Counted from the stretch's first letter, positions 9,372-18,799 are shown. The stretch is DNA of 64,000 nucleotides from Bacillota bacterium (GCA_021769295.1 JAETTD010000008.1:30869-94868); one strand, 5' to 3'. The notes: generated by a model from the sequence alone, not told the origin. Numbers and translations are program-made.

Positions 9372-10424
9372 ATGATGACAAAAAAGAAAAGTGAGATAGC
9401 CATTCATAGCTCGGCAGCCGAATATCTGACATATGTTGCATCTATTGGGGATAATGCGGATAGCATGGAAATGCGATATGAGGATGAGAATATATGGCTG
9501 ACACAGAGAATGATGGCGCAGCTTTATGACGTAAGTTTGCCGACAATCAATGAGCATATTAAGAAGATATATGGTGATGGTGAGCTTATTGAGGAAGCAA
9601 CTATTCGGAAATTCCGAATAGTTCAAATGGAAGGAAAAAGACAGGTAAACCGTGAAGTTATCCATTACAATTTGCAGATGATTATTGCTGTTGGATTTAA
9701 GGTTAATAATGATCGGGCAGTTCGCTTTCGGAAATGGTCAGGACAAATCGTTAAAGATTATACCATCCAGGGGTGGACAATGGATAAAGAACGTTTAAAA
9801 AAAGGTCATATGTTCACAGATGAGTATTTTGAGCGGCAGTTAGAGAATATCCGTGAGATAAGGCTTTCAGAGCGTAAATTTTACCAAAAGATTACTGACC
9901 TATATGCCACTGCCTTTGATTATGATAAGGATGCAGGGACTACCAGATGCTTTTTCCAGACTGTACAAAATAAAATGCATTGGGCTGTTCATAGACATAC
10001 AGCAGCAGAACTTATTGTTGAACGGGCTAATGCGGAGAATGAACATATGGGATTGTGTACATGGGAAGCAGCTCCAAATGGAAAAATTGTAAAAGCTGAT
10101 GTGTCAATCGCAAAGAATTATTTGAGTGACAAAGAAATGTCCTATATGGAAAGGATTGTATCTTTATATCTTGATTATGCAGAATTGCAGGCAGAACGAC
10201 ACATTCCGATGAGTATGGAAGATTGGGCAAAACGGTTGGATGGTTTTCTGGAATTTAACGGAAACGAGATACTTACAGGTGCTGGAAAGATTAGTGCAGA
10301 ACAGGCAAAACTCCATGCAGAAACAGAATTTGAAAAATATCGTATTGTACAAGATAGACTATTTATGTCTGATTATGATAAGTTTTTGATAGAATTAGAA
10401 GAAAAAGGAAAGCAGAATTTATAA
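9372..10424 (+). CDS. RhuM-family protein (intact)
   Basis: About 350 residues from ATG 9372; a second ATG follows directly, and GGGGAGGA at 9362-9369 serves both. The N-terminal domain (ENIWLTQRMMAQLYDVSLPT) is the conserved DNA-binding-like RhuM core that also appears in the broken gene at 8245. The middle and C-terminal parts (FFQTVQNKMHWAVHRHTAAE and YLDYAELQAERHIPMSMEDW) are typical of full-length family members. RhuM was named from a Salmonella pathogenicity island. The family is frequent on bacterial islands and its biochemical role is not established. Two copies in 2.2 kb suggest duplication or sequential insertion. Confidence 0.85.
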   Translation: MMTKKKSEIAIHSSAAEYLTYVASIGDNADSMEMRYEDENIWLTQRMMAQLYDVSLPTINEHIKKIYGDGELIEEATIRKFRIVQMEGKRQVNREVIHYNLQMIIAVGFKVNNDRAVRFRKWSGQIVKDYTIQGWTMDKERLKKGHMFTDEYFERQLENIREIRLSERKFYQKITDLYATAFDYDKDAGTTRCFFQTVQNKMHWAVHRHTAAELIVERANAENEHMGLCTWEAAPNGKIVKADVSIAKNYLSDKEMSYMERIVSLYLDYAELQAERHIPMSMEDWAKRLDGFLEFNGNEILTGAGKISAEQAKLHAETEFEKYRIVQDRLFMSDYDKFLIELEEKGKQNL

Positions 10425-10564
10425 AGCAGGAAACAGAGGAAGATAAGAAAAAATTTAAAATAATTACAGCGGGCACTTATATCCTGAAAAAACAGCCATA
10501 CCGTCTATGTTTGATAAAATGTAATAAGATTACTTTAGGTCTAAGGAAGGGAAAACAAACCGAC

Positions 10565-10984
10565 ATGAAAATCCAAGTAAATTTGAAATCAATAGGAAAG
10601 CGGAGACAGTCCGTAAAGCCTGTCTGCTGCGAAATTAAGGGCCGGCCTTCCACGGTTCGGGAGCTGATTTTAGCAGTTACAGAGGCAGGCGTGCAGGAAT
10701 ATAACCGGCGAATGGAAACTCCGGAAATTTTATCTTATCTTACCAATGATGAAATAGATGACCGGGCTGAGTCAGGAAAGATTTCTTTCGGTGTAAATTA
10801 CGGAGAGCACAAGGCAGATTTACGGAAAGCACAGGAAAATGCGCTGCAATGCTTTGAGGACGGGATTTACCGGATTTTCCTGGATGATAAATCTCTTGAA
10901 GATCCGGACGAGATAATTTCGATACATGACGACAGCGTATTTACATTTGTCAGATTAGCTATGCTGGCAGGGAGGATGTGGTAA
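10565..10984 (+). CDS. Small protein with a possible ubiquitin-like fold, partner of the DUF4132 gene
   Basis: 139 residues from ATG 10565; a start 18 codons upstream is possible but AAGGAAGGG better fits this one. The N-terminus (MKIQVNLKSIGKRRQSVKP and STVRELILAV) has a strand-strand-helix arrangement, and the end (YRIFLDDKSLEDPDEIISI, then SVFTFVRLAMLAG) resembles the K-x-LED...S-x-L-x-x-V-x-RL-x-x-G end of ubiquitin-like proteins. It does not end in GG; three residues follow the glycine. It stops one base before the next start, so the two are co-translated. The fold is inference from pattern; function is unknown. Confidence 0.6.
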   Translation: MKIQVNLKSIGKRRQSVKPVCCEIKGRPSTVRELILAVTEAGVQEYNRRMETPEILSYLTNDEIDDRAESGKISFGVNYGEHKADLRKAQENALQCFEDGIYRIFLDDKSLEDPDEIISIHDDSVFTFVRLAMLAGRMW

Positions 10985-10985
10985 A

Positions 10986-13900
10986 ATGGCAGAATTTGAT
11001 TACAATACAAGAATGGCGATTACCAATAGACGAAAAGAAGAATTGAACCGGCGCATAGAAAGGATTGCGGGGCAGGACAGGCAGCTGGCCCGGGAAGTGG
11101 CAGAGCGAAACGGCGGAGAAAAGACAGCGCAGGTCATCAAAAGTTTCTATGAAAAAGGAAGCACACCGTCCGGCTGGTTCCGGAAGAAAGGCTTGCTTCC
11201 GGGCTCCCGCATACATAAAGGCCTTCTGGACGCATTTGTCCCAAAAGCTTATCAGGACTCCTACCTTTATATTATTGATAAACTCAATCAGTTCCCTTTC
11301 TCATACGGCTGGAACAGAAGAACGGTGCGCACAGCAGGGTACGGCCCTCAGGGTTATCTTGTTTTTTCTCTTTTAACCGTCTACGAGAGATTGTTCTATT
11401 TGGGCGATAGGCTGGAGGACTATATTTACCGGCGAATAGATGAGGAAAAATCAGACTATATCAAGCACGAATGGAGCTTTAACAATAATTTCAGCCTGAT
11501 TTACGCAGCCGAAATCGACCGAGGCAATCAGGCAGTCATTGAGGCATTCAGGGATCTGATTCTCAGCGAAAATAACACGGCCTACTTAGACAGAGAGATG
11601 ATACTCGGTATTCTCCGCTCAGATAACCGGGAATTGCAGAAACTGCTGGGAGATCTTCTTTTGGCTGCCCGTTTGCAGGAAGGATTGCGCCAGGTAATCT
11701 GTGAAGCCATGGATGAGGGCACGAAAGAGGCCTTCTTGATATTGCTTCAGGTGATAGAAGAGAATGACTTGATTCGCTATTCATCGGTGAAGCGGGCGGT
11801 TTCCACATGGATTGGAATTTTTGATGAGAGAAGCGTAGACCGGGTAAACGGCAAGCTCTTAAGCCTGATGAGCCAATGTATGAAAGACCGGACTTTCTGC
11901 CAGGAACAGCTAAAGACAAACGATTCCATTGCTATCAGCGCAGCTTTGTGGGCTCTTGGCTTTGAAGAAGCCGAGCAGGCAATCGGAGCGATGAGCCAAT
12001 TGATCGACCATGGGACGAAAAACCAGAAGCTGACGGCTTCTTTCTATAATCAAAATCTGTTTAACGACAGCTATAAAATCCGCATGGCGCGGAAAGCGGT
12101 GCTGGAATATACGGATGATCTGGAACTGGTGGCAGCATTTATGCCTGCTTTTACATTGCGCCTGAGCGGCTGGATACGGGACCTGTTATACAAAAACATG
12201 GTAACGATAGGAAATGTAGTCAAGCCGCAAAAGCCGGTTTTGACGGATTATTTTGAAAATCGGCAGGATGCGGAGCAGCAGTACGAGAAGTTTTGGGAAA
12301 TTTACGGACGGCTGCCGAAAAAGGGACTTATCTATGACCCTTGTATCTTTCCATGGTATCGGGTAGAACTTATGCCTTCCGATGTAATCCGGCAGCTGGC
12401 CTTTACAGCCTATATCCTTCAGGATGAGGAAAAGATGACGCAAATGGCAGGGCTTCTGGGCGAAGTATCCGGCAGCAGCTATGACAGAGGCTTTCTCGTC
12501 AATTTGCTTTTGTATAATCCGGCAAACGAAGCGCAGCGAAAGCTTCTTATCGGCTATATGGGAAATGCCGAGGAATCCACCTCTAAGAAAGCCATTGAGC
12601 TGGTGAAACGTCTGCCCCTTGAAAGGGAAGATTACCGCCAAATGGAGGATATGCTTAGGTTTAAGAGGAGTAATCTGCGCAGTGAGCTTCTGGAACTTCT
12701 CATGAAACAGCAGGATTCGGATATGGAAGAATGTCTGAAAAGACTGCTGGCAGATAAGCGAGAGGAGAAGCGGAGCGCCGGACTCGACCTTTTGCTCCGT
12801 TTATCCAAGCAGAAAGAAAAAGCTGACTTTTATTGTCGTGTGCGGATGCTGGCCGCCAATATAGAAATGCCAACAGATAAGGAGAAGGTGCTGATTGGCG
12901 AAATTCTGGGTCAAAAGACGGCAGAAATATCGGAGCAGAAAGGCTTCGGACTCTACAATCCGGAGGCGCCGGAAGAAATTCCGAAACCTGAGGAAGGACG
13001 GGACGCGGTGCTTCGCTGTTTGTCGCTGTCTGAAAAAGAGCTGATTCAGAAGATGAAAAAGCTAGATGAGCTGATTGAGGAAAATAAGCATTACGAATAT
13101 GAAACTTCCTTCGGTGAAAAGTGGCTGCTGGGCAACGATTATGTACAGCTGAAAAAACAGGCAAATACAGATGAGGACAAAATCAGGCAGAAAAACTGCC
13201 GTGGCTACGTGCTGGACAATTATCCGCTGGCGGATGAGCTTCGGGCCTTCTACGAAAAAGAGATTGGCGATTACGGAAACTTTATTGCTTGGGAAGCCCG
13301 GCTTCTTTTGATGAATAAGGAATTATATGATAATAGCCGCAGCTTCTATGAAGCTGTTTTCGGCCGAATGCCTTTTGAACCGGGGCCGCTGAATTTACGC
13401 TACGAAAAGCAAATAAGAAATATACGCCTGAATTATCGCTATGAATTTCTGGATAGAAAGCTCTTATTTGAAGCGGGTATACAGGCTGTGACGGCGCTGA
13501 CAAAAGTAATTAACAAAGATAACAAGAACTTGACTTATCATTACACAAGCTGGAACGGCAGGCGCTTAGAGCATAGGACTTCCGTAAGCAGGCTTCCCTT
13601 TATCGACCGTTTTCTGGAGGGCATAGGCTATTGGGAAAACGACGATGAATTTGTAAGAGCCTTTTATACCGCATGGAGGTTTGAATTGGCGTGCAGGCAG
13701 GAGAGGCAAAAATCACAGTTTGTTTCCGATGCCAATGGTTACAACAGCCTGAATGGTTTCCCGTTGACGCCGATTACACCTTACTGGTTTTTGAAAGCTT
13801 ATCACCTTCAACTGATTTCAAGAGACATTCTTTTTAAGAGCATTTTAAATTATTTTAACAGAAAGGATTGCCTGCGGGCCCTGTGCGAGCTGGTAAAGGG

Positions 13901-16163
13901 AGAGTATGGCAAGCTCATGAACCGCGCTTTGTGGAGGATGTTTTTCGGGGAGGAACTTTCTCAAAAAATTTCAAGCGAGGGAGAAAAGCTTGTGGGACCG
14001 GACACATGGTGCGGCAAGCTGGTGCGTGAACTCTACGATGCCATTGTGCCGCTGGCAGTGGATACGGAACTTCGCCGTGGAGAAGCGGAGACGGTATTTT
14101 CTGCGGACATCAGCGGAATTACCTACATGCAGGGCGCAGAATATCTGGCTCGGGTTTTAATGGCTCTTGGCAAGGATAAGCTGGGGCGGGAAGCATATTA
14201 TTATTGGTACTATGCGCCGAGCCACGGAAAGCGGGAAGTGCTGAGCCGTCTTTTGAAAGCCTGCTATCCGTCCGCAGGAGATAACGGGCAAAAGCTGAAA
14301 GAGGCTCTTAAAGGAACCGATATCAAGGCGGACCGTCTGGTGGAAGTGGCTATGTACGCACCTCAGTGGATTGATATAATACAGGAATATCTGGGCTGGG
14401 AAGGTCTCAAAAGCGGATGTTATTATTTTATGGCCCACATGAACGAGAGGTTTGAAGAGCAGAAAATTGCTATGATTGCCAAATATACGCCTCTGTCAGC
14501 GGAGGAATTGCAGAGCGGCGCCTTCGACATTGACTGGTTTGAGGAAGCCTACAGCCTTCTGGGAGAGAAAAATTTCGGCATCCTCTATAAGGCGGCAAAA
14601 TATATTTCGGACGGGCAGAAACATTCCCGTGCGAGGAAGTATGCAGATGCAGCTACGGGAAAAGTTACTATAAAAGAGCTTCGTGAGCAGATTATTGCCA
14701 AAAGAAATAAGGATTTGCTGATGAGCTACGGGCTGGTACCCTTTGAAGATGACCGGGAAGCAGATTTGCTGAACCGGTACCAGTTTATTCAGAAATACGC
14801 CAAAGAAGCCCGGCAGTTCGGCGCCCAGAGGCGGGCCAGTGAGTCAAAGGCTGCTGAAATTGCGCTGATAAATATGAGCGTTCATGCAGGATTTGCCGAT
14901 GTTACACGTCTGACCTTAAATATGGAAAGCAGGCTTGCGAAAGAATTTGAACCGTATATGACGTGGAACGGTGCAGAGGGTATGGAGGATGCGGAGCTCT
15001 GTCTGGCGGTAGATGAAACGGGAAAAAGCCGGATTCTGTGCCGCAGAGGAGAAAAACAACTGAAATCCATACCGTCAGCTTTCAAGAAACATCCGTACGT
15101 TCTGGAAATCAAGGAAGCAAATAAAAAGCTGAAAGAGCAGTATGTCCGGGCGAAAAAGCTTATGGAAGAATCCATGGAAAGCGGAGCAGCCTTTACGGTG
15201 GCTGAAGTGGCAGCCCTGCTTGAAAATCCGGTTGTCTGTGCGATTCTGAAACCGCTTGTTTTTGTCAGCGGGGAGAAAACGGGATTTTTTGTGCAGGAAG
15301 AGGAGGGACTGTATCTGAAAGCCTGGGATGAAACCACCGTTTTATTGGATGCTGAGCAGGAAGTCCGCATTGCTCATCCGCTGGATTTATACAAAGCAAA
15401 GGTATGGCACCGGTATCAGAAATATCTGTTTGATAATCAGCTTCGCCAGCCATTTAAACAGGTGTTCAGGGAGCTATATGTAAAAATGCCGGAGGAGCTG
15501 GGACAGACCTCGTCACGCTTGTTTGCCGGAAACCAGATTCAGCCTCAAAAGACGGTTGGCTGTCTGAAAGGCCGCCGCTGGATTGCGGACTACGAGGAAG
15601 GCTTGCAGAAGATTTATTATAAGGAAAATATCATTGCCAGAATCTACGCACTGGCAGACTGGTTCTCTCCAAGCGATGCAGAGGCGCCTACTTTGGAATG
15701 GGTTGAGTTTTCCGACCGAAAGACATTTAAGACGCTGACCATAGAAGAGGTACCGGAGATGATTTACAGCGAGGTCATGCGTGACGTGGATATGGCCGTA
15801 AGTGTTGCCCATGCGGGAGGTGTGGATCCGGAGACCAGCCATTCTACCATTGAAATGCGCCGTGCGATTGTGGAATTCAATCTGCCTCTGTTTAAGCTTA
15901 CCAATGTAACTTTAAAGGAAACCCATGCGCTGATTCAGGGAACCAGAGGAAGCTACAGCGTTCATCTGGGAAGCGGCGTTGTACATCAGGAAGGCGGCGC
16001 AATGCTCAATATTATTCCTGTACACAGCCAGCAGCGGGGCAAGCTGTTCCTGCCTTTTGTGGATGAGGACCCTAAGACAGCGGAAATCATGTCTAAAATT
16101 GTGCTGTTAGCGGAGGACCAAAAAATCAAGGACCCGTTTATCTTAGAGCAGATAACGGCTTAA
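10986..16163 (+). CDS. Giant DUF4132-type (MolR/YehI-like) protein
   Basis: 1725 residues, no signal peptide or membrane segment. About residues 130-700 form alpha-helical pairs suggestive of HEAT-like repeats (RELQKLLGDLLLAARLQEGL is one). The last 350 residues contain the most family-like blocks: YALADWFSPSDAEAPTLEWV, VAHAGGVDPETSHSTIEMR, and GTRGSYSVHLGSGVVHQ. I assign it to the DUF4132/DUF5724/DUF7737 group; relatives elsewhere sit beside MoxR ATPases and VWA proteins, but none occur here. Its GC content is visibly higher than that of flanking genes, which points to acquisition. No catalytic residues can be named. Confidence 0.75.
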   Translation: MAEFDYNTRMAITNRRKEELNRRIERIAGQDRQLAREVAERNGGEKTAQVIKSFYEKGSTPSGWFRKKGLLPGSRIHKGLLDAFVPKAYQDSYLYIIDKLNQFPFSYGWNRRTVRTAGYGPQGYLVFSLLTVYERLFYLGDRLEDYIYRRIDEEKSDYIKHEWSFNNNFSLIYAAEIDRGNQAVIEAFRDLILSENNTAYLDREMILGILRSDNRELQKLLGDLLLAARLQEGLRQVICEAMDEGTKEAFLILLQVIEENDLIRYSSVKRAVSTWIGIFDERSVDRVNGKLLSLMSQCMKDRTFCQEQLKTNDSIAISAALWALGFEEAEQAIGAMSQLIDHGTKNQKLTASFYNQNLFNDSYKIRMARKAVLEYTDDLELVAAFMPAFTLRLSGWIRDLLYKNMVTIGNVVKPQKPVLTDYFENRQDAEQQYEKFWEIYGRLPKKGLIYDPCIFPWYRVELMPSDVIRQLAFTAYILQDEEKMTQMAGLLGEVSGSSYDRGFLVNLLLYNPANEAQRKLLIGYMGNAEESTSKKAIELVKRLPLEREDYRQMEDMLRFKRSNLRSELLELLMKQQDSDMEECLKRLLADKREEKRSAGLDLLLRLSKQKEKADFYCRVRMLAANIEMPTDKEKVLIGEILGQKTAEISEQKGFGLYNPEAPEEIPKPEEGRDAVLRCLSLSEKELIQKMKKLDELIEENKHYEYETSFGEKWLLGNDYVQLKKQANTDEDKIRQKNCRGYVLDNYPLADELRAFYEKEIGDYGNFIAWEARLLLMNKELYDNSRSFYEAVFGRMPFEPGPLNLRYEKQIRNIRLNYRYEFLDRKLLFEAGIQAVTALTKVINKDNKNLTYHYTSWNGRRLEHRTSVSRLPFIDRFLEGIGYWENDDEFVRAFYTAWRFELACRQERQKSQFVSDANGYNSLNGFPLTPITPYWFLKAYHLQLISRDILFKSILNYFNRKDCLRALCELVKGEYGKLMNRALWRMFFGEELSQKISSEGEKLVGPDTWCGKLVRELYDAIVPLAVDTELRRGEAETVFSADISGITYMQGAEYLARVLMALGKDKLGREAYYYWYYAPSHGKREVLSRLLKACYPSAGDNGQKLKEALKGTDIKADRLVEVAMYAPQWIDIIQEYLGWEGLKSGCYYFMAHMNERFEEQKIAMIAKYTPLSAEELQSGAFDIDWFEEAYSLLGEKNFGILYKAAKYISDGQKHSRARKYADAATGKVTIKELREQIIAKRNKDLLMSYGLVPFEDDREADLLNRYQFIQKYAKEARQFGAQRRASESKAAEIALINMSVHAGFADVTRLTLNMESRLAKEFEPYMTWNGAEGMEDAELCLAVDETGKSRILCRRGEKQLKSIPSAFKKHPYVLEIKEANKKLKEQYVRAKKLMEESMESGAAFTVAEVAALLENPVVCAILKPLVFVSGEKTGFFVQEEEGLYLKAWDETTVLLDAEQEVRIAHPLDLYKAKVWHRYQKYLFDNQLRQPFKQVFRELYVKMPEELGQTSSRLFAGNQIQPQKTVGCLKGRRWIADYEEGLQKIYYKENIIARIYALADWFSPSDAEAPTLEWVEFSDRKTFKTLTIEEVPEMIYSEVMRDVDMAVSVAHAGGVDPETSHSTIEMRRAIVEFNLPLFKLTNVTLKETHALIQGTRGSYSVHLGSGVVHQEGGAMLNIIPVHSQQRGKLFLPFVDEDPKTAEIMSKIVLLAEDQKIKDPFILEQITA

Positions 16164-16165
16164 GC

Positions 16166-16647
16166 GTTGGCAGAATTTTGAATAAATCGGAATCTGCCAA
16201 CAAAATCCAATGAAACACATGGATTTTCCGTGTCGAAAAAGGTCGATGTTGTCACATTTTAAAAATAAGCAAAACCTGCCAACAGTTTTTGTGGAAAACT
16301 GTTGGCAGATTTCCGGATTTCAGCCGTGGCGACAACATATGTTAAAAAATGGAAGAATATCCGGTGAGAAATTTACAGTTACTGCAAATAATGTTGTCGT
16401 AATCTTAAAAAACCAAAAATCAGCCAACAAAAGTCTACATAATACCTGATGGGCCTGCGCCGAAATATGCATGCGTTGGCTTTTTTTCGGTAAGGGCCAA
16501 AATTGGCCTACAGTTTTAATGTTTTTTGTAGGCCAGTTGTAGGGGGAGCAGCTCAAAAAGCCAACGAAACCATGAAAAGGCTGTAAAATTTTACAGTTAT
16601 TGGAATAAATGATGGCTTTTTGAGCGGTTGTCTTGCAAAAAGCCAAC
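16166..16647. repeat. Cluster of perfect inverted repeats, possible structured RNA
   Basis: This 480-bp non-coding stretch holds at least seven hairpins: GTTGGCAGA/TCTGCCAAC (16166-16201); AAAATCCA/TGGATTTT (16202-16227); a perfect 14-bp stem CTGCCAACAGTTTT/AAAACTGTTGGCAG (16276-16308); AGCCAAC/GTTGGCT followed by seven T (16422-16487); TGGCCTACA/TGTAGGCCA (16504-16535); a 13-bp stem GCTCAAAAAGCCA/TGGCTTTTTGAGC (16551-16625) enclosing CTGTAAAATTTTACAG. CGACAACAT at 16330 can pair with ATGTTGTC at 16246 or ATGTTGTCG at 16391. GCCAAC/GTTGGC recurs through the block. No open frame of note. Confidence 0.65.
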
Positions 16648-16750
16648 GCTATAGTTGTGGCCTTGGTGAAAAACGTGTGATAAAATACGGAGACATGTAA
16701 TCTACTTTTGCCAACCCCAACATTTATTATATAGCCTGTAAAAGTTCCCC

Positions 16751-16808
16751 TTGACATCACTTTAACCGAACTCTATAATTTATATTACTAATAGTAATAT
16801 AAAGGAGG
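16751..16808 (+). promoter_or_regulatory. PadR-operon promoter, operator and ribosome site
   Basis: TTGACA (16751-16756) and TATAAT (16774-16779) are 17 bases apart, a full consensus promoter. Just after the -10 lies a perfect palindrome ATATTACTA-A-TAGTAATAT (16782-16800), then AAAGGAGGT (16800-16808). A repressor bound there would cover the transcription start. PadR proteins commonly autoregulate from such sites. Confidence 0.7.
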
Positions 16809-16814
16809 TCAGTG

Positions 16815-17354
16815 ATGGATAAAATTGTTCTTGGCCTTTTGCTTCTTAGCAGCAGAACCATATACCAACTGCGGGAGAGGATAGACAAGGGGCTGAACTT
16901 AATGTACAGCAGCAGTATGGGTAATATACAGGCGGCAATAAAAAAACTGCTTAGTCATGGGTATATCAGTTATGAAGAAGTTACTGACAATGGAAAATAC
17001 AAAAAAATTTATTCAATTACGGAAAGCGGCAAACAACATTTTCTCCAATGGATAAACATGCCTATCGAAGTACAGAATATTAGATGTCCTGAATTGGTAA
17101 AAGTATATTTCATGGGATTTTCAGACAAAGAAAACAGAGAAGATATTATTGAGCAGCATTTATCGTTCTTAAAAGAGCAGCATAGTTTGCTGGACGCAAT
17201 ATGTAAAGAGGCTGAAGTTACAGAGCCTTCCGAAGAAAACAAAGATATTTTGAATTACCAGATTTTATCCGCTTTTTACGGAAGAGACCTTTACAAATTT
17301 AACATAGACTGGTTTGAAAAGGTTATAAAAAAGATGCGAAAGGGCGAAATATGA
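16815..17354 (+). CDS. PadR-family transcriptional regulator
   Basis: 179 residues from ATG 16815; a GTG one codon upstream is too close to the AAAGGAGGT site. Residues 1-75 are the winged-helix PadR domain (LNLMYSSSMGNIQAAIKKL and SITESGKQHFLQW). The rest is the helical dimerisation domain of the two-domain PadR subfamily. The stop overlaps the start of the downstream hydrolase gene as ATGA, so the regulator and its likely target form one operon. The perfect palindrome in the promoter is its probable binding site. The inducer is unknown. Confidence 0.88.
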   Translation: MDKIVLGLLLLSSRTIYQLRERIDKGLNLMYSSSMGNIQAAIKKLLSHGYISYEEVTDNGKYKKIYSITESGKQHFLQWINMPIEVQNIRCPELVKVYFMGFSDKENREDIIEQHLSFLKEQHSLLDAICKEAEVTEPSEENKDILNYQILSAFYGRDLYKFNIDWFEKVIKKMRKGEI

Positions 17355-18150
17355 AAGAATGCATATTGAACAATTCGCCCATCGTTTATTATGTCAGCGG
17401 GGCGGAGCATAAAGAATGGCTTCTTTTCCTCCATGCCGCCTTTGTCAATCACAATATGTTCAGAAGTCAGATTGATTACTTCCAAGATAAATACAATGTA
17501 TTGACTTTGGACATCATTGGCCATGGAAACTCAATTCACACACAAAAAGGCGATAGTATATCAGGAATGTCGGAATGGATAAACCAAATCCTGAAAAGAG
17601 AAGGAATCGAGAAGATACATATCGTAGGAATTTCACTTGGAGCCGTACTGGCGCAGGATTTTGCCAATAAAAATCCAAAAGCCGTGCAGTCCCTCGCATG
17701 TTTCGGAGGGTATGACATCAATAACTTTGACAATGCGCTGCAAAAGGAAAACAATGCGGCACAAAGACGGATGATGCTTAAAGCCGCTGTTTCCGTAAAG
17801 TGGTTTGCCAAAGCAAATAAAAAATATCCGCCTATACCGAACAGGCACAGAGAGAATTTTATGAAATGAATGCTGAATTTTCGAAGAAATCCTTCATGTA
17901 TTTATCTTCGCTTAGCACCATGATAAACGCACAGCAAACGATTCCGAGAGAATATCCACTTATGATTGGCTGCGGAGAACATGATATTCCGGCGGAACTG
18001 TCCGCTGTGGAGGCATGGAAGAAAAGCGAGCTAAAATGCAAAACGGTTATATTTGAAGGAGCAGGGCACTGCGTAAATATGGATGTGCCTGACAGATTCA
18101 ATAAAACCCTTGAGGAATTTTGGATGAGCGAGAAGACTCAAAATAAATAG
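17351..18150 (+). pseudogene. Alpha/beta hydrolase, interrupted by a one-base frameshift
   Basis: The first frame (17351-17869) carries the N-terminal hydrolase half: LLFLHAAF oxyanion region and the nucleophile elbow GISLGA. The second frame continues it with A-Y-T-E-Q-A-Q-R-E-F-Y-E into MNAEFSKKSF and holds the acid (CGEHD) and the histidine (GAGHCVN), ending at 18150. The frames would join if the A6 run at 17819-17824 were A7. The whole would be about 266 residues, normal for the family. It may be a recent inactivation, a sequencing error or slippage; the intact triad shows decay is not advanced. Confidence 0.8.
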
Positions 18151-18160
18151 CGATTTTGAT

Positions 18161-18189
18161 TTGTATTTTGTGTTAAGAACTGTTAAAAT
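18161..18189 (+). promoter_or_regulatory. Ferritin promoter
   Basis: TTGTAT (18161-18166) and TAAAAT (18184-18189) are 17 bases apart, about 35 bases before the ferritin start. No obvious Fur or PerR box overlaps it. Confidence 0.5.
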
Positions 18190-18223
18190 AAAGTAAAATA
18201 AAAAGAATCGGAGGTAAATTGTT

Positions 18224-18736
18224 ATGTTAAACGAAAAAGTAATCGAATTGCTCAATCAACAGGTAAACAAAGAACTGTATTCAGCTTATTTGTACCTGGA
18301 CATTTCCAATCACTATGATGATTTAAATCTTGACGGTTTTGCCAACTGGTATATGATTCAGGCTCAGGAGGAGAGAGACCATGCTATGCTAATGTATGAA
18401 TACCTGCACAATAACGATGCAAAGGTTACATTGGAAGCCATAGACAAGCCGGATAAGGAACTGGAAGGCAAAATGCAGCCTCTCGAAGTAACCCTTGAAC
18501 ATGAAATATATGTCACATCACTCATCAATGATATATATGCGGCAGCTTATGAGGCAAGAGATTTCAGAACCATGCAGTTCCTTGACTGGTTCGTTAAAGA
18601 ACAGGGAGAAGAGGAAAAAACTGCTCGTGATATGATTGCCAAAATGGAGCTGTTCGGAGACGACGCAAAGAGCCTCTACATGCTCAATCAGGAACTGAAC
18701 GGACGTACATATTCAGCTCCGTCGCTGACGCTGTAG
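18224..18736 (+). CDS. ftnA: Bacterial non-heme ferritin
   Basis: 170 residues, standard length. Ferritin forms a 24-subunit shell that oxidises Fe(II) and stores the mineral. The ferroxidase ligands are in place: Glu17 (NKELYSAYLYL), Glu50 and His53 (AQEERDHAML), Glu94 (TLEHEIYV) and the Glu near 127 (EQGEEEKTA). A GGAGG site precedes the ATG at 18224. It is monocistronic with its own promoter and a terminator. In an anaerobe it probably serves both iron storage and oxygen defence. Confidence 0.95.
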   Translation: MLNEKVIELLNQQVNKELYSAYLYLDISNHYDDLNLDGFANWYMIQAQEERDHAMLMYEYLHNNDAKVTLEAIDKPDKELEGKMQPLEVTLEHEIYVTSLINDIYAAAYEARDFRTMQFLDWFVKEQGEEEKTARDMIAKMELFGDDAKSLYMLNQELNGRTYSAPSLTL

Positions 18737-18766
18737 GATAGTAGCGCAGTAATAATTTATAACATT

Positions 18767-18799
18767 AAGAGCATACACATTTAATTGTGAGCTCTTTTT
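18767..18799 (+). terminator. Ferritin terminator
   Basis: AAGAGC (18767-18772) pairs with GCTCTT (18791-18796) and a T run follows. The stem is short with an 18-base loop, so it is moderate in strength. Confidence 0.6.

Noticed and set aside
10986..16163. Molybdate metabolism regulator
   Set aside because: The MolR name in databases comes from a weak historical link; no molybdate gene or site is present here.
16166..16647. CRISPR array
   Set aside because: The recurring stems are not constant repeats, spacing is irregular, and no cas gene is near.
17351..18150. Two separate genes
   Set aside because: The halves complete one hydrolase with nucleophile in the first and acid and histidine in the second, and the shifted frame is open across the junction.
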